Shown: one piece after another, positions 1-12,200 of the stretch | How positions within the stretch are numbered: position 1 is the stretch's first letter | Layout of the letters: the number at the start of each line of letters is the position of its first letter | Origin: Biscogniauxia marginata | Taxonomy: Eukaryota; Ascomycota; Sordariomycetes; Xylariales; Xylariaceae | Assembly (NCBI GenBank): GCA_022695795.1 | Contig: MU404135.1 | Coordinates: forward strand, 124,001-188,000 | DNA length: 64,000 nt | Reading direction: 5' to 3' | Translations under genes and position numbers: made by a program | The notes under the pieces: generated by a model | Seen by the model: the letters and a program-made list of their open reading frames with translations, nothing else | Databases searched by the model: none | What the model was told of the DNA's origin: nothing

Positions 1-257
1 TTGGCCACTGCATGGTAGAAAGTAAACAGTCAGCAACAGCAACATTTATCCGGCTCGTCCTGTCTTGGGTAGTAGACAGGACGTTGTATGCCCAGGGTCT
101 ACTCACCCAGAAGCTTCTTCAGGTGCATGATGGAGCTATTGGCGCGGATGTGGTGCGCCGTCTTGGTGGCCTTGGGCCCAGCGTCTTCTTCGAACACCTC
201 TTCATTATCGGAGCCGACCGCCGCCTGGGCTGCCTTCAGTTCCTCAATATCCGCCAT
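1..257 (-). CDS. PYC: Pyruvate carboxylase, N-terminal part (cut by window edge)
   Basis: Biotin enzyme that carboxylates pyruvate to oxaloacetate (anaplerosis; cytosolic in filamentous fungi). Only the start is in the window. Exon 1 is 257-107: an acidic, variable leader of about 35 residues, then IRANSSIMHLKKLL. The donor is GTGAGT at 106, the intron 106-8 (99 bp), the acceptor ATGCAG, and exon 2 (7-1) continues as VA(N). The joined LLVAN matches the start of the biotin-carboxylase domain, and the RANSxIM leader just before it is what I remember from fungal pyruvate carboxylases rather than acetyl-CoA or methylcrotonyl-CoA carboxylases. The ATG at 257 is chosen over one at 299 because the acidic leader starts there. 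Most of the gene lies left of the window. Paralogous biotin carboxylases cannot be fully excluded from 53 residues. Confidence 0.78.
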
Positions 258-600
258 TTTTTGCTTCGGCTGAGGTGCTTGTCGAGGAAGCAACAGCAAC
301 AGCGACGAGAGCTCGACGACGAAGCAGAATTAATTGAGGGGTGTGACGTAAGGGGGGAAGAGGGGATCCTGAGCTCGATGTCCAGCGAGGGTTTTTTGGC
401 GGGGTTGGTTCGTTGAGCTAGATGCAAGGTCTACACAGTAGACAGCTCGTCGTAGGCAGGGGGTTGTTGGGTTGAAGATAGAAGAAGGAGAAGATGATGA
501 AGCAGAAATGCTAAAGGGCCAGCACGAGGTAGTCATGGGACGGGGGGAGGAGGAAGGAGTGGTTTATCAAAGGCTTGTTTGTCTCTTTTTAATAAGAAGT

Positions 601-667
601 AACTACCTTGGTTAGGAACTACCTTGGTTAGTGAACTACCTTGGCTGGTAAACTACCTTGGTTGGGC
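601..667. repeat. Four tandem copies of a 16-17 bp ACTACCTTGG element
   Basis: AACTACCTTGG begins at 601, 617, 634 and 651, a regular 16-17 bp spacing, with the linker drifting between copies. It lies about 340-410 bp upstream of the pyruvate carboxylase ATG; read on that gene's strand the core is CCAAGGTAGTT. It could be a cluster of transcription-factor sites or a simple minisatellite. Confidence 0.75.
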
Positions 668-1266
668 GAGTACCGGCCAAGAACTACTTACTGCATGTTG
701 AGTTTCGTAGATCTCCCGGAGTCGGTCGTGTCAGATCTCATGTACATACATCAAGCTAAGATACATTGATACTACATAACGCACTAATAAAAGAATTGGG
801 AGGGGCCTTGAGTGTTTAGTTCGCTTAAGCTGATAGTTCTACATACCGTCTCGATTCCCAAGAAACGATCAACACTCCAGTCGCATCCCTGCCAAGACCC
901 TTGGATTAGACGCTGGACACGGCATACAGCTGGCACAGGGGGTCCGGTATGTATTGCCAGGGTAGGTAGGAATAATATCGCGGCTGGTTGCGACATATAT
1001 ATGTAGTTTTGTTGGTGTCCCCGAGGTCATAGCCATGGTAGATACGTACCAAAGGGAGGCATTTAGTCATACTTGAGATATGTGCCTTATATTACGTAGA
1101 CACTCTTTGTCCTATCTAGCTACGTACAGCTAATCATAACAGTTCCAGGCGGACCGGGGGGGGAATCAATGCTAGGCCTACCCACCTACAGTAGCAAGAG
1201 GTGAGCAGGTAATGCTACGACTATCGTCGCTTTGTTGCGGCAAACCGGGGTGGCATGGTGCAGGCA

Positions 1267-1290
1267 AGAGAGAGAGAGAGAGAGAGAGAG
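1267..1290. repeat. (AG)12 microsatellite
   Basis: Uninterrupted AG dinucleotide run inside the spacer; no coding context. Confidence 0.9.
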
Positions 1291-2395
1291 AAGGAAAAAA
1301 GAGGCCGAGCTCGCCGTGGAGGAGTCATCGCGCGTCCCTTCCCATATCTTAGGTACCTAACTGCTATATACTTACCTAGGCAAGCACATGCATTCTCGGT
1401 CACTGTCCGAAGAGACTAACCAAGCTACCCAAGCAATCCAAGCTAGGCAAACTAGGGTAAGCTAGCTCGGTGACATATCCTATCCTTACGTTTTGCATGC
1501 CTACCGGGGATGGGTTGTCTTCCAGCTCTCGTTGGTGGGGTATAGCGGGGTTGAAGGGCACATGCGTTGCGCGGGTGTGGGTGTGACCTAGGTACATGTA
1601 GGTAGGTACATCTCTCCTCTACTACATGTAAATATATGCACAATCAACCACTATGGCTAGCGTCTTCCGCCCGCTGCAAAGGAAAGCTGCATTATCACGG
1701 GCGAGACTGGTGGTTGGATGGTTACTTACATCAACACAGTTGATGATGGGAGGTAGATAGTGGGAGACATGCTTGCGAGGTAAGGTTATTATTACATGTA
1801 CATGGTGTATGGTGGGGTAAAGAAAAAAAAAGATCCTATGTGTCTGTGTTTTCCTTCCTATTGGCCAATCACAAGAGTCGGATAGGAAAGCTGCCTCCTA
1901 TCTAAGAACTTCAATCGTTGAACTGCGGTACACATTATGAGGTAGATCAATGTAATGTACCTAAGTCTGTGCTCTTAGCCTTTTGGACTATCCTCTGCCA
2001 ATACGGCCGCCCTTGTGGCCCTTCCACGAAGCTCCTGTTGCCCGCTCGGTAGAAACATAACCGATATAACCGACCTATTACAGTATTTAGAATGCAGCAT
2101 TGATTTCTCTTAATACGGTGGCTGTACTCTATGTGCATGATGTAATGTATATATTATCCCGTCTTGGTTCTGCCGCATCGAGGGTTGCACAACTTAGCTA
2201 ACCTCCCTGGCAAGCACATTTTTATTATTGTAGTGTTATCAACTACCTCTAAACACTCAAACTTGGCTTTCCGGCACGGATCTGCGATCTCACCAAACTC
2301 ATGCCCCCCCAAGAGAAATAATATCACGCAGGAGTCCGCCATCCAGATTGGACGGATACCTACCTACAGCGACTAGGTTGCCGGGATTTGCTTGC

Positions 2396-2470
2396 TTTGC
2401 TTTGCTTTGCTTTGCTTTGCTTTGCTTTGCTTTGCTTTGCTTTGCGTTGTTTTGTTTTGTTTTGTTTTGT
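2396..2470. repeat. (TTTGC)10 grading into (TTTGT)4
   Basis: Ten perfect TTTGC pentamers (2396-2445), then GTTGT and four TTTGT pentamers (2451-2470). The second block looks like a C-to-T variant of the first. Confidence 0.9.
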
Positions 2471-4522
2471 CTAGTATTTTGAGGACTATTCAACACTAAC
2501 ATGGTTTCGCCGTGGTGGATAAGTTACGGAGGGGGGTGCCGGTGTCCACCTTGCAGCTTATTTCGTTCCAGTCTCGTATGCCAACTACAATGTAAGTGTT
2601 GACAGACACAGCACCTTTGTTCTTTTCTTCTTCTCTTCTTTTCCCCTTTTCTACGATAGCAACGTAATCCTTCGATGCTCGCCTCCCACACTTTTCTGCT
2701 TTCTACATCATTCCCGCAGATTCGGATCTGCCCCCTAGCCAAAACTCCCTCCCCGCGTGATGCAATAGCGTCTTAACTTATGCATGGAGTGCGGCGGCCC
2801 AACGACGCCGTCACATTATAGGTAGGTAGAACTTAGATGGTGGTTGGGGGAGAGGTACCTTATCGTTGCTGATTATAGGGGATTCTAAGAGGTCATTGTG
2901 CGCTATTAATCACTCAACCCCCCCTTGAAGTATGTAATTGTTGAGCCTCTGGCCAGTTAGACAGGGTAGACCTTGAGCCCTAGCGAAGAGGCTTTTCTGT
3001 GCCTGTTGCCAAGCTGTGCATTCCATGCATATTGCGTCCGTTCGTTATCCGAGCTGACGTTCCCCGACTTCCAATGCCAGGTTCTCAAACAAGCGGGAAT
3101 GGTTTAAACCGCCGTCCCCTTTGTTTTCTCTTTCTTCTCAATCCACGTCCAGGCTTCTAGTATATCATATGACACATAAATAGATCTTTCTTTTCAATGT
3201 ACTTTACTTTACTGTCCCTGTGAGCTATGTTACTCAATATTTCTCTGCCGAACTCGGCGGCCGTTTCGTAAGGCTGAATAAAAGAATTGTCTCAGCATTC
3301 TTGGGATTCTTGGGAGAGTAATGACTGCAGATCAAAAACTGAGTAAATACACTAACATTTTATCTTACACCTCATCAACCTTCAGACCATTTTACTTCTC
3401 ACCTCTGTTCCCTTCTTCACTACCGACATCACTTCGCATCAGGCAGGTATACCCGGTGGCATGGCTCGGCTAAGACAACGTTTCAATGTGACTCGTTGAG
3501 AGATGCTGGCTCTTCTGCAGTCAGTGGCACACACACCGGTCCTAACTTGTGCCACCCGGAGAGCCTGGTAGTTTGATTCAAGATGGGTGTTAACGAGTGC
3601 GTGCGAACCTTCTTCTCCGGGGTCAAGTATGAAGTGTCCATGTGACAGGTAGAAACGCTATTGCTCTGTTGTGAGGCTGGGAGTGGGGAAGTCCTGTTTC
3701 GTCGCCAGGGAACGGTAAAGAAGAGAACGAGAAACATTATGCATGGTTACGAAGTTTGAAGTTGCTTTGCATGTCGTCTTTTCCAGTCCTTGACGTTCTG
3801 CGTATCGGTGATGCTACCTAACAGCGTAGCCCTGCCAAATTAGGAAATGAGCTTGGGACATCTTCTAGACCTTTCATATCTTTGAAAACGGACTTCAGAT
3901 TCATCCCTATGGAGACTATATGCCAAGAAACCTATTTTTGAAGACAGGATCTAATGGAGATCTTTCTAGATAAACCGGGTAGCCTCAGATGAGGCGGTAG
4001 CTCAGACTTTCTCGGCGTCTTGGCTGGCCGAGCACTCTCGTTTATCTGTCTTCAATGCATTTATCATTGGCGAAACACTTGGCTCAAACAAACATATTTA
4101 TAGGAAGTTTCTTGGCATGGACAACTCATAATCGACGGCTCGCTGAGGCATCGAGAGCCTCTCGGCCAAGGCTTTCACCGATCGCTCGACGTTTCTAAAT
4201 ACACGATCCAGATTTAAACCGAAGTACCAGCAGAACAACGGTCTTTTCCAGTACGACCAAGAAAGTATGTCTCAAACGAGAACCGTTTATGTCATAACAT
4301 ACTCAAAAGGCAAGTGTCAAGCCCGTCCAATGAAGCAGAAATACAATGGGGAACCGTTGCGACATCCATCTCCTTTCCTGGGTGATCCCAAATCGCACAC
4401 CATGAGGTTCCGGAGTCGTGCTATTAAAACATGCTAAACATGTTTACTACCGCTACCATTTCGCCTACGACTCTTGCACCTAGCCATCAAAATTTTCTCT
4501 CGGAAAGCAATCTGCTTCGAAA

Positions 4523-5316
4523 TTATTTCGAAGCAGCTTCCTTGGCCTTGTCACCTGCAGCGATAGCCTTCTGCTTCGCCGCATCGACGGCGCCCAGGAC
4601 ACCCGCCTTCTCTTTACCGCCCCATTTGTGCCATTGCAGGAATCGGTATCCTTGAGTCAACTGCGCGCCCTCGTTGACGAAATGGCACATGAAGAGGAGG
4701 TAGTTTTGGGGCGTTACGGCAAGCGCGTATCTCATGAACGTCACGGAGTAGACGCAGAGAGCCAGAGTCATCGGACCGGAAATCCTGGAGTTGTGAACAT
4801 GTTTAGTTGCTGCAGTAGGGATGCGCACGTGAAGGTATGGCGTCTTCTTGGGTTGGCCGGTAGGGCAAGAGGTGAAGGCGACTTACAGTTCGGGGGACTT
4901 CTGCGTATCCATAACAGCCGCAAATGGGATACCGAAGTTCGAAACCGGTCCCCAGAAGTCTAGTTGTCGAAGGTTAGCAGTCCCTCTGAAACATTTCAAT
5001 CATACATAGCGCAAAGTCTCAGCCTTCTAGCGCCAACCAGATCCTGTCACGCGGCAGCGGCGGAAAGTATCGCGGCTACTAGTTGAACAATTGAACACTC
5101 TAGAGAGCCTTATGAAGACTACTTGCCGCCCATGATATCGTGCTATCAACTCGTCGCACCTAGCGGCAGAAAACACATCGTGGAGGATATCGGATATAAC
5201 GGGGAAGATCCGGTCGGAGGAGGACATTGGGGTTATTACGTACGTGTCGAGCAAATGTAGCTCACGGTCGGATTGGACCGGATCTTGGCATTGACCGCTT
5301 TGAAGAAGGCAGCCAT
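4523..5316 (-). CDS. MPC1: Mitochondrial pyruvate carrier subunit MPC1
   Basis: Inner-mitochondrial-membrane subunit of the pyruvate carrier; family members work as heterodimers with an MPC2-type subunit to import cytosolic pyruvate. Exons: 5316-5244, 4959-4887 and 4784-4523, with introns of 284 and 102 bp using GTACGT and GTAAGT donors; phases agree and give 135 aa, close to yeast Mpc1 (about 130). Visible family hallmarks are THFWGPVSNFGIP (across the first junction), SGPMTLALC, FMRYALAVTP and NYLLFMCHFVNE followed by QLTQGYRF. A Lys/Ala-rich tail follows. The ATG at 5316 sits in a CAAGATGG context and the N-terminus MAAFFKAVNAKI is a typical amphipathic start. It is the next gene after pyruvate carboxylase, on the same strand, so two pyruvate-handling genes are adjacent across a 4.3-kb spacer. 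Confidence 0.96.
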
Positions 5317-5883
5317 CTTGAGGATTTGCTGGGGGGTTGAATAGGGTGAAGAAAGGCGGTTCGTAGGTTCACGAGAGGTGGTGCACTAGCAAGGGGAAGA
5401 AAGTCGGTGCTCGGATCGAGAGGAGCCTTACTCGCAGACGTTCGTTAGAAAAATTCCAATGGGGCGGACTCCGAGTGGATCTGGCTTTTGTTGGATTCCC
5501 GAGTTCAGCAGGTTAGGTTAGTTGCACCTGCAGCTTTACGTAGTAGTCAACCAATCAGCCTCAACTGCTGTCAGCTGCCCTCAAGTGACCTAGACTACAT
5601 TTGATACCCGGAACTCACTATTGGACGTACCTACTAAGGACAGCACTAGATCAACACAATGATGCTTATTATTATCCCGAACGCCTTCGTAGTAGTTCGT
5701 CGTGGCTAATATGATATTGTATTAGGCCGTGTTCTGGTTCATCATAGTAGAGTACAGAATGCAATTTTCACCAATTTGGCGCTATCCATAGTTCAGTCTT
5801 GCGTTCCCACACGCCAGTGGTATCTTAGCCCGTCGCTCTGTTGGACTTCCTTCTTCATCGCAGTTTGAACCTCCCTACTACAA
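5317..5883. other. Spacer between SmB 3' end and MPC1 start
   Basis: 567 bp that should hold the MPC1 promoter and the SmB 3' UTR. I see no gene or clear element. Confidence 0.6.
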
Positions 5884-6847
5884 CTATCTTCGTGGCGGAG
5901 GATTGAAACCTGGAGGGCCGCCACCGGGGTTAAAACCAGGGGGTGGGAACTGCGCATTCTGAGGGAAACCAGGCGGGGGGAAGCCACCAGGGGGAAAACC
6001 AGGAGCAGGAGCTAGTACGCTTGTTAGTTTTCCATGTTTCTCTCGAAGATTATAGATACACTTACGACCGCCTCTTCCAGGTCCGAAGCCAGGCGCACCA
6101 CCAAATTGTGGGAAAGGAGGAGGAGCTGCAGCGCCTCCAACACCAGCAGCTGGGCCCTGGTACATAATTAGCATACATAATTACTGTATTCGACTGATCA
6201 TGTGTGACTTACGGCAAGGGATGATGGGACAGCACCGCGTCCGGCAGGGCGGGAGACCCCGGGACCGGAGGTCAACCCCGTCGGAAGGCCACCAGGAGTG
6301 CTCTTCCCAAGTCGCGTGCTGGGATCGGCCGGGGGGGCAGATTCGACAGACAAGGAAACGATGTGCGCGCCACGTAGGATGGTCAGGCCCAGGGTTCGCT
6401 TCTCTTCCGTCTCAACCGTCTGGGTTGCCGATGAGCTTGATGCACCGGGAGCACCAGGTTTTGCCTGTTTTCGCTTTATACGTCGAAACTCGTCGGTATC
6501 GGCCAGTACGAGGTTCATGTGCTGTGTTCGGTTAACATAGATCCACCCGGTCGTGCAAGACCGCGTCTTACTTTGTCGAATGCTAGCATCTGTCCTGACA
6601 TCTGCCGGCCGTCCACCAACGTGACCTTCATCCGGTAGTTGATCTAGGTGCCCATCAGTAACCATGCGCCTAGAGCAGAACACCGTGATATGCATGTCGC
6701 AGGAATGAAATCGGGCAGCGCGAGGGGATATACATACGTAACCGGCCTAGAAGCACCCGTCCAGTCAGCCTGTCATGTCAACGTCGAAGCTATAAAGCGG
6801 TCAGGGGAGGACGCGACACTCACCATCTTGCCTTGTTTATTCGACAT
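5884..6847 (-). CDS. smb1: Small nuclear ribonucleoprotein SmB/B'
   Basis: Core Sm protein of the U1, U2, U4 and U5 snRNP heptameric ring in pre-mRNA splicing (nucleus). Exons: 6847-6824, 6746-6738, 6643-6572, 6521-6213, 6156-6066 and 6011-5884; phases join to 210 aa. The Sm1 motif is in INYRMKVTLVDGRQMSGQML and AFDKHMNLVLADTDEF; Sm2 is in KRTLGLTILRGAHIVSLSVE. The C-terminus is the Pro/Gly-rich tail with PPPGF repeats typical of SmB. Exon 2 is only 9 nt (GCCGGTTAC, residues AGY), between a CTAG acceptor and a GTATGT donor. It supplies three residues expected between KM and INYRM by comparison with human SmB (KM-LQH-IDYRM). Omitting it would leave a protein three residues shorter. The gene is divergent from RPL11. 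Confidence 0.93.
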
Positions 6848-7335
6848 CTTTGCGGCGACTTGCTCCAATGGAGCCCTGCAGAAGATGAAAAATTGGTAAT
6901 GGTATTCGTTTGAGGTCAGAACGACTTCAGTGAAATCTTGCTGTAGCGCGGGAGCTCTAGATCTCGAATTGGCTGGGCTGGCTGGGCTGGCTGGGTACTG
7001 CAGATGGTACAAAAATTGGACGAGGCAGCATCTTTAAGGCTCAAGGCTGAGCACCGAGCTAGAAATTGAGGGCTCCACAAAAGCTGTTTCATTGGTCAAA
7101 CACGTTCGCCCATTCCTGTCAGTCGGACCCCACCCGAGTTCTCTCCTTGCTCAGCCACATTTCTCCTCATTAGCCACAGTTTTGCGGTAGGGCAAAGAAA
7201 CCCTTTGCGAAATTCTGAGAGTGGGTGTCAATTCATTCTCTCGCTTCATCCACCTTAGACAAAAATTCGAGCCAGCCGAACAACCTCATCACGACCACCA
7301 CCGTTCACCAACAGTACTAACGATTCACAGCCAAA
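6848..7335. promoter_or_regulatory. Divergent promoter shared by SmB and RPL11
   Basis: 488 bp between two divergent housekeeping starts. It contains three tandem copies of GGCTGGGCT-like sequence near 6970-6995 and pyrimidine-rich stretches toward the RPL11 start, as is common for ribosomal-protein promoters. No specific factor site was assigned. Confidence 0.6.
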
Positions 7336-7995
7336 ATGGTAAGCTCTGGCTCACCATGCTCACTGGAATGGCACTTTTTTTTCTAACGCGACATTCTACA
7401 GTCGGAGAAGGCCCAGAACCCCATGCGGGAGCTCCGCATCCAGAAGCTCGTTCTGAACATTTCCGTTGGTGAATCTGGTGACAGATTGACCCGTGCCGCC
7501 AAGGTGTTGGAGCAGCTGAGCGGTCAGACTCCTGTCTACAGTACGTTCCCAAGCTCCCAATACGAAAAGGAATTTAGGGGGGAATGGAATGGTTGCTAAT
7601 CGCCTTTAACAACGACAGGCAAAGCCCGCTACACCGTCCGAACTTTCGGAATCCGACGTAACGAAAAGATCGCCGTTCACGTCACTGTCCGTGGCCCCAA
7701 GGCCGAGGAAATTCTGGAGCGTGGCCTCAAGGTCAAGGAGTACGAGCTGCGCAAGCGTAACTTCAGCGAGACTGGCAACTTCGGCTTCGGTATCAGCGAA
7801 CACATCGATCTGGGTATCAAGTACGACCCCGCGATTGGTATCTACGGCATGGACTTCTACTGCTGCATGACTCGACCCGGTGAGCGTGTCACCCGCCGAC
7901 GACGATGCAAGGGCAGAATCGGTGCCAGTCACCGCATCAACCGCGACGAGACGGTCAAGTGGTTCAAGCAGCGATTCGATGGCATTGTCCGATAA
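7336..7995 (+). CDS. RPL11: 60S ribosomal protein L11 (uL5)
   Basis: uL5 protein of the large ribosomal subunit; it binds 5S rRNA and lines the P-site side of the central protuberance. Exons: 7336-7338, 7402-7540 and 7619-7995. The first exon holds only the ATG, followed at once by GTAAGC, an arrangement often seen in fungal ribosomal-protein genes. Phases give 172 aa, near the usual 172-176. Recognised blocks include [40 protein letters not shown] and [17 protein letters not shown], with the end [19 protein letters not shown]. The gene is divergent from SmB. Confidence 0.97.
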
Positions 7996-9226
7996 GTCTT
8001 CGCGCCTTGAGGAGCAAAGGGGGTTTACTTGGCGTTGGCTGGATGGTATCGTTCCCGTCAGTGGATATGGAACAAAAAGCATTCACGGATTTGTATCTAC
8101 TGAACTCTGATGAGTTATCTTCATCACTTTAGCTTGACTTAAATCAAGTCAGCTACGGCCTTAGAGACCGACCGGCGTCATGCCGGCTTTCCTAACGTTC
8201 AATCCGACGGCGATGGTGACCTTGGGCGCCACTATGTGATACATCTATCTGTTTTATGGTCTAGGGGTGTTGCAGGTTGCGTAAAGAGGATAAGCGTCCA
8301 CAACCACATTTGCCATTTCAGATATATCACCTTCGTAGGGTCGGGGATAATCGCTACTATTGCCTTAGCAAGGATTTCATATGGTCTGATTTCAATTACA
8401 CGGCTCATGGTGGGCTCCTGCGGTATGTATAGTATATGAGAAGCTACCTTCAGCATTGGTTGTAAGAGTAACTAGGCACTTAGTTGTAGATATTAGGCCA
8501 ACATGGATGCTATCGGGCAGAGACCTATGTGGAGAGTTAAGTAGCACCTATAGAGGCTCCGTCCATTTTTAACCCGAGGGTGTCATCATCGGTCCTTTCG
8601 TCACTGCCCAGGTCCCTAAGTATGGGTATGTCAGAACGAAGGAAGGAATGATGTGCCTAACAAACAAGAGGTACCCCTTTCCTGGGGCTCCTTCTTTCTG
8701 ATAAATCAGGCATCCCTACCACCTCTCGATTTGTCTAGGCGACGTCCTTCCTTAGGTAGCATCTTTCCCAATCACCCGACACCTGCCGCCGCTCGTCTCT
8801 CTTCAACCTCAACTTCACCTACAGATATTCAGAGCTGGGACTCAGGCTAGTCCCCCTAATATCCATATCCCATTCAAGTTGTATGCTCATTCTATAGAGT
8901 ACTTCACCTTCCTCTCCTCGAAAGAGAATTAGTGTCTATGTTCCAATATACTCTACCTCGTCGAAAATTCTCGGTTTACGTTCAACTATCTCATTCCAAA
9001 ATAATTCGTGCCGTGATCTCAACACCTCCAGGCTTCCGCAAAGCCAATATACTCGACCCAGTTCAACATAAAATAAATCGCATATAATCTCTCCTCCCTT
9101 TGTTCGTCTAGAAATTTGTCATGTTCAGTCAGATTTAGTGTTATGAGGTTCTTCTCGTGAGTATTCTTTTCCGCCGTCCAATGTCGCCATGGCTAGTCGG
9201 TCATCGCAGAGTCGAATGTAAATTTA
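7996..9226. other. Intergenic region, no gene seen
   Basis: 1.2 kb between the RPL11 stop and the start of the long disordered-protein gene. It should contain the RPL11 3' UTR and the next gene's promoter and 5' UTR. The reading frames here are short and unrecognised. Confidence 0.55.
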
Positions 9227-12200
9227 ATGACGGATGCAATAGGACCAGTGCATATGTCGGATCAACAGTATTTCATTAGCCCTGGTGGCCACCTTCGCTC
9301 CTCGCAAAACGACCTAGAGCTGCCTAGTGATCCCATCGACTCTGGAAGCTCAAACCCAGATGTAGAACGATCATCGACAACGATGACCCGTAGAGGCCTT
9401 CGCCGAAGGCGGTCTTCGGATGCGAATGCGAATGGCTCTGGCGACGATCTACACTTCGAAGTTCTATCTAATGGAGAACCAATGGTCTTTCCTAGTCCTA
9501 GCCCTATCAACAAGGCAGAGCACTCTCAAGTGCCGTCTGCGCCTCCCTCACGACCGACTCGTGTTAATACCAAGCGACGTTTAACCTCGTTATATGTTGA
9601 TGGTCCAAATTCGACACCTTCTGAAGAATTGAACGCGGACAACCATACAGCACAGACCAAACGGTCATCACTGGATAACATATCAGACAAGGATTATAAG
9701 GATGATATCACGAGCACCCTCCCAGAGCCAGAAGGCGATGATGAATATGAGCTTCCCGCGAGCGACCAAGACTCAGATGATTCTTTTGTTGCTGAGGTAA
9801 AAGGACCCCGTGGCAGAAACAAGCCACAAGTCACAGGGTTTCGGAGTATTCAACGTAATCCTAGAGCAGCAGCAGCAAAAAAGGTACCAGAAAGGGGCAA
9901 GGCCTCGGGGAAAGCCACTGAAAAGAGAAGCCAACCAAAACAAAAACCGACCGCTCCCAAAACATCGACTAAATTCACACGTCCAAATAAGGCTAAGGAC
10001 AATGTGGAACATGAGAGACAAGGGGAAATTCAGGCATTACCTGCTTCGACATTGCCCCTATCTCGACGCCCTGGGGATATCATCGCAGATCCTAAAACCA
10101 CCCGGACAAGCACACAGCCAAAATCCAAGGGTAGGACTACTAGACTGGCCAAGAAGCCATTCTATGATGAGGCAACCGGTTCCCAGAGAAAAAGCAACCT
10201 ACCAGCGCAGTCTACTTCCAGCATGGTGCCCAAGTTGCAGGCAAGGCAGCTAAAACCGGAAGTCTCGCCATTAGACGCATCGATCCATCTACCTACCCAA
10301 GAAACTCAAGTGGCCGCTGGTAAAAAACGATCTTTGTCTGATAGAAAGCAGCCGGAATCAAAACGACCAAAATTGGACGGCGCAAGGAAAATCAGCGCCA
10401 GTGCAGATGCCGTGTCAAAAAACCCTCCAAAGTCAGAAACGAGAATGGTTTCAAGCTCAAAGGAGGCCGAAAAGAAGGAAAAGGTTGACATAGACATTGA
10501 AATTGATCCAACCCCATTGCCCTTAGAAGGCGAAAAAGACCCTTGGGAAATGTCTACTACCCCTATGAGCAATAAACCGCCGATTGATGTCGACCTTATC
10601 GGTAACAAAAAATCTGAAACACACAGGCCAAGCCAATCCAAGGCCGGCTCTCTACATATAATGCAAGAACCTTCCCAAGCCACCAGCTCGAAGAAGAAGA
10701 ACCCTGTCCAGTACAGATCGCGAATTAGAGGTCTCAAGACAAACGTTACCAAACGGTCGATACTGCCCAAGGCCAAAAATGTTGTGGTTGAAAAGGGATC
10801 CTCTTCAGAGAATGAATCAGATAATTGGCAGAGTGGTCTTGGGCTGCCAACCACGGCACTTCTCTCAAATCCTCCCGATGAGTCTGAAGTTAAAAGACTT
10901 AACTCTCTTCGGAGGGTAGTTCCGGAGACATTAGAAAGTGTGGTTAATACCAACAACATTGATGTTTCTGTAGGTGGTCGTGAATTCAGTCCGTCGAATT
11001 TTCCAAATAAAAAACCTGCAAGTATAATTGTAGTTTCGAGCGACCATAGTTCCGAACCTGCTGAATCCGAAGGCGCAGGGCATGAGTTGCCCAACGGGGG
11101 GGTATCAGTGGCCCCAACGTCGCCATCTCGGTTCGTGTCCCAGAAGTCTCTGCCACCCGGAGAACCGGTTTCTGATATTGTCAACCATCCTAGAAAGGGA
11201 GCGACTATTCAACCTATCTGTACCCACAATGGCACTCGCAGTCAAACAGTGACCATCCAAGGTTATTCTCCACTTACTAGCCCACGAAATTACCTTGAAA
11301 GTCAGGACATGGAGATAGAAAATGGCTCATACGATCATCCAGATCATCAGTACAAAAAGGAACCCTTCGAGCCTAATACCCCAGCTAATCCCAATGAAAA
11401 GTTCACGTACAATACTACTGCCAAACAGTCCCAGACTCCCACGAAGGAGGTATCCGAGCATTTTCGTTCTCTTCAGCCTAAACCTCAAGGGGAGATCCCA
11501 CAGGATCAGGCTAGCGGAATAAACGTGTACATGGACGAAACAGAATCAAGAATCAATTTCTTGTCCCAGGGACACAAGATCCATGTTCCTAAGAACGATG
11601 GTAGAATATTGCACTCTGATGCGGCTACTAAACATTTTCCCAGGCATTCAATGGTCAGCCCATCGGGTAGTCCCCATGCTACTTGTAAAAAAGTAGCCTT
11701 CGCTAGGCTTGTGGAGAAGGCGCCTGAGTGTAATAAGTTGCAAGAGAGAAACACGTTCCGACGCTATGATGATCCATTTAGACCATCACCACTAGAAGTC
11801 AACAGAGCGGACACTCGAGCCTTGGAATCACGTATGACTAGGCCTTCTAGGTTCAAGTCACAAGATAGAGAGTCAAAAATTCTGCGGAGAGGCAATCATT
11901 ACGGACTGACCGATCGCAAGCCTCTCGGAGAGCTCGATGCTCGTCTGTCTAGTCCCCTTACCGGCCTCCAAAATGCCACAGGTTTGATTACGAGCATGGA
12001 ACAGCCAGACAAACATTCGAAATATCCTGCCAACAGAGACGTCCAATTTCATCCGAGATCAATGGCGTTCGCTTCAAGAGCTTCTCAGGCCTTCCAGGAT
12101 GTAGACGACAAGTTAGATTTTGGACAGAAAGCCACTTTGGAACAGAGCGATGAATCAAAAACATCCCGATTCCCATCATTTCAGTATTTGAGTCAGATGA

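Larger units (their letters stand above)
258..4522. other. Intergenic spacer, 4.3 kb, no supported gene
   Basis: This stretch lies upstream of the pyruvate carboxylase start and downstream of MPC1. I see only short reading frames (up to about 85 codons) with no recognisable family, several microsatellites, TAGGTAGGTA-type words (for example near 1590 and 2820), and the promoter-proximal ACCTTGG tandem repeat listed separately. It probably contains the pyruvate carboxylase promoter and 5' UTR. A non-coding RNA cannot be excluded. Confidence 0.6.

Noticed and set aside
7606..8082. 158-codon minus-strand frame
   Set aside because: Antisense of the RPL11 third exon, whose sense protein is unmistakable.
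10306..11184. 292-codon minus-strand frame
   Set aside because: Lies wholly inside the disordered-protein exon on the opposite strand and shows no family; antisense shadow.
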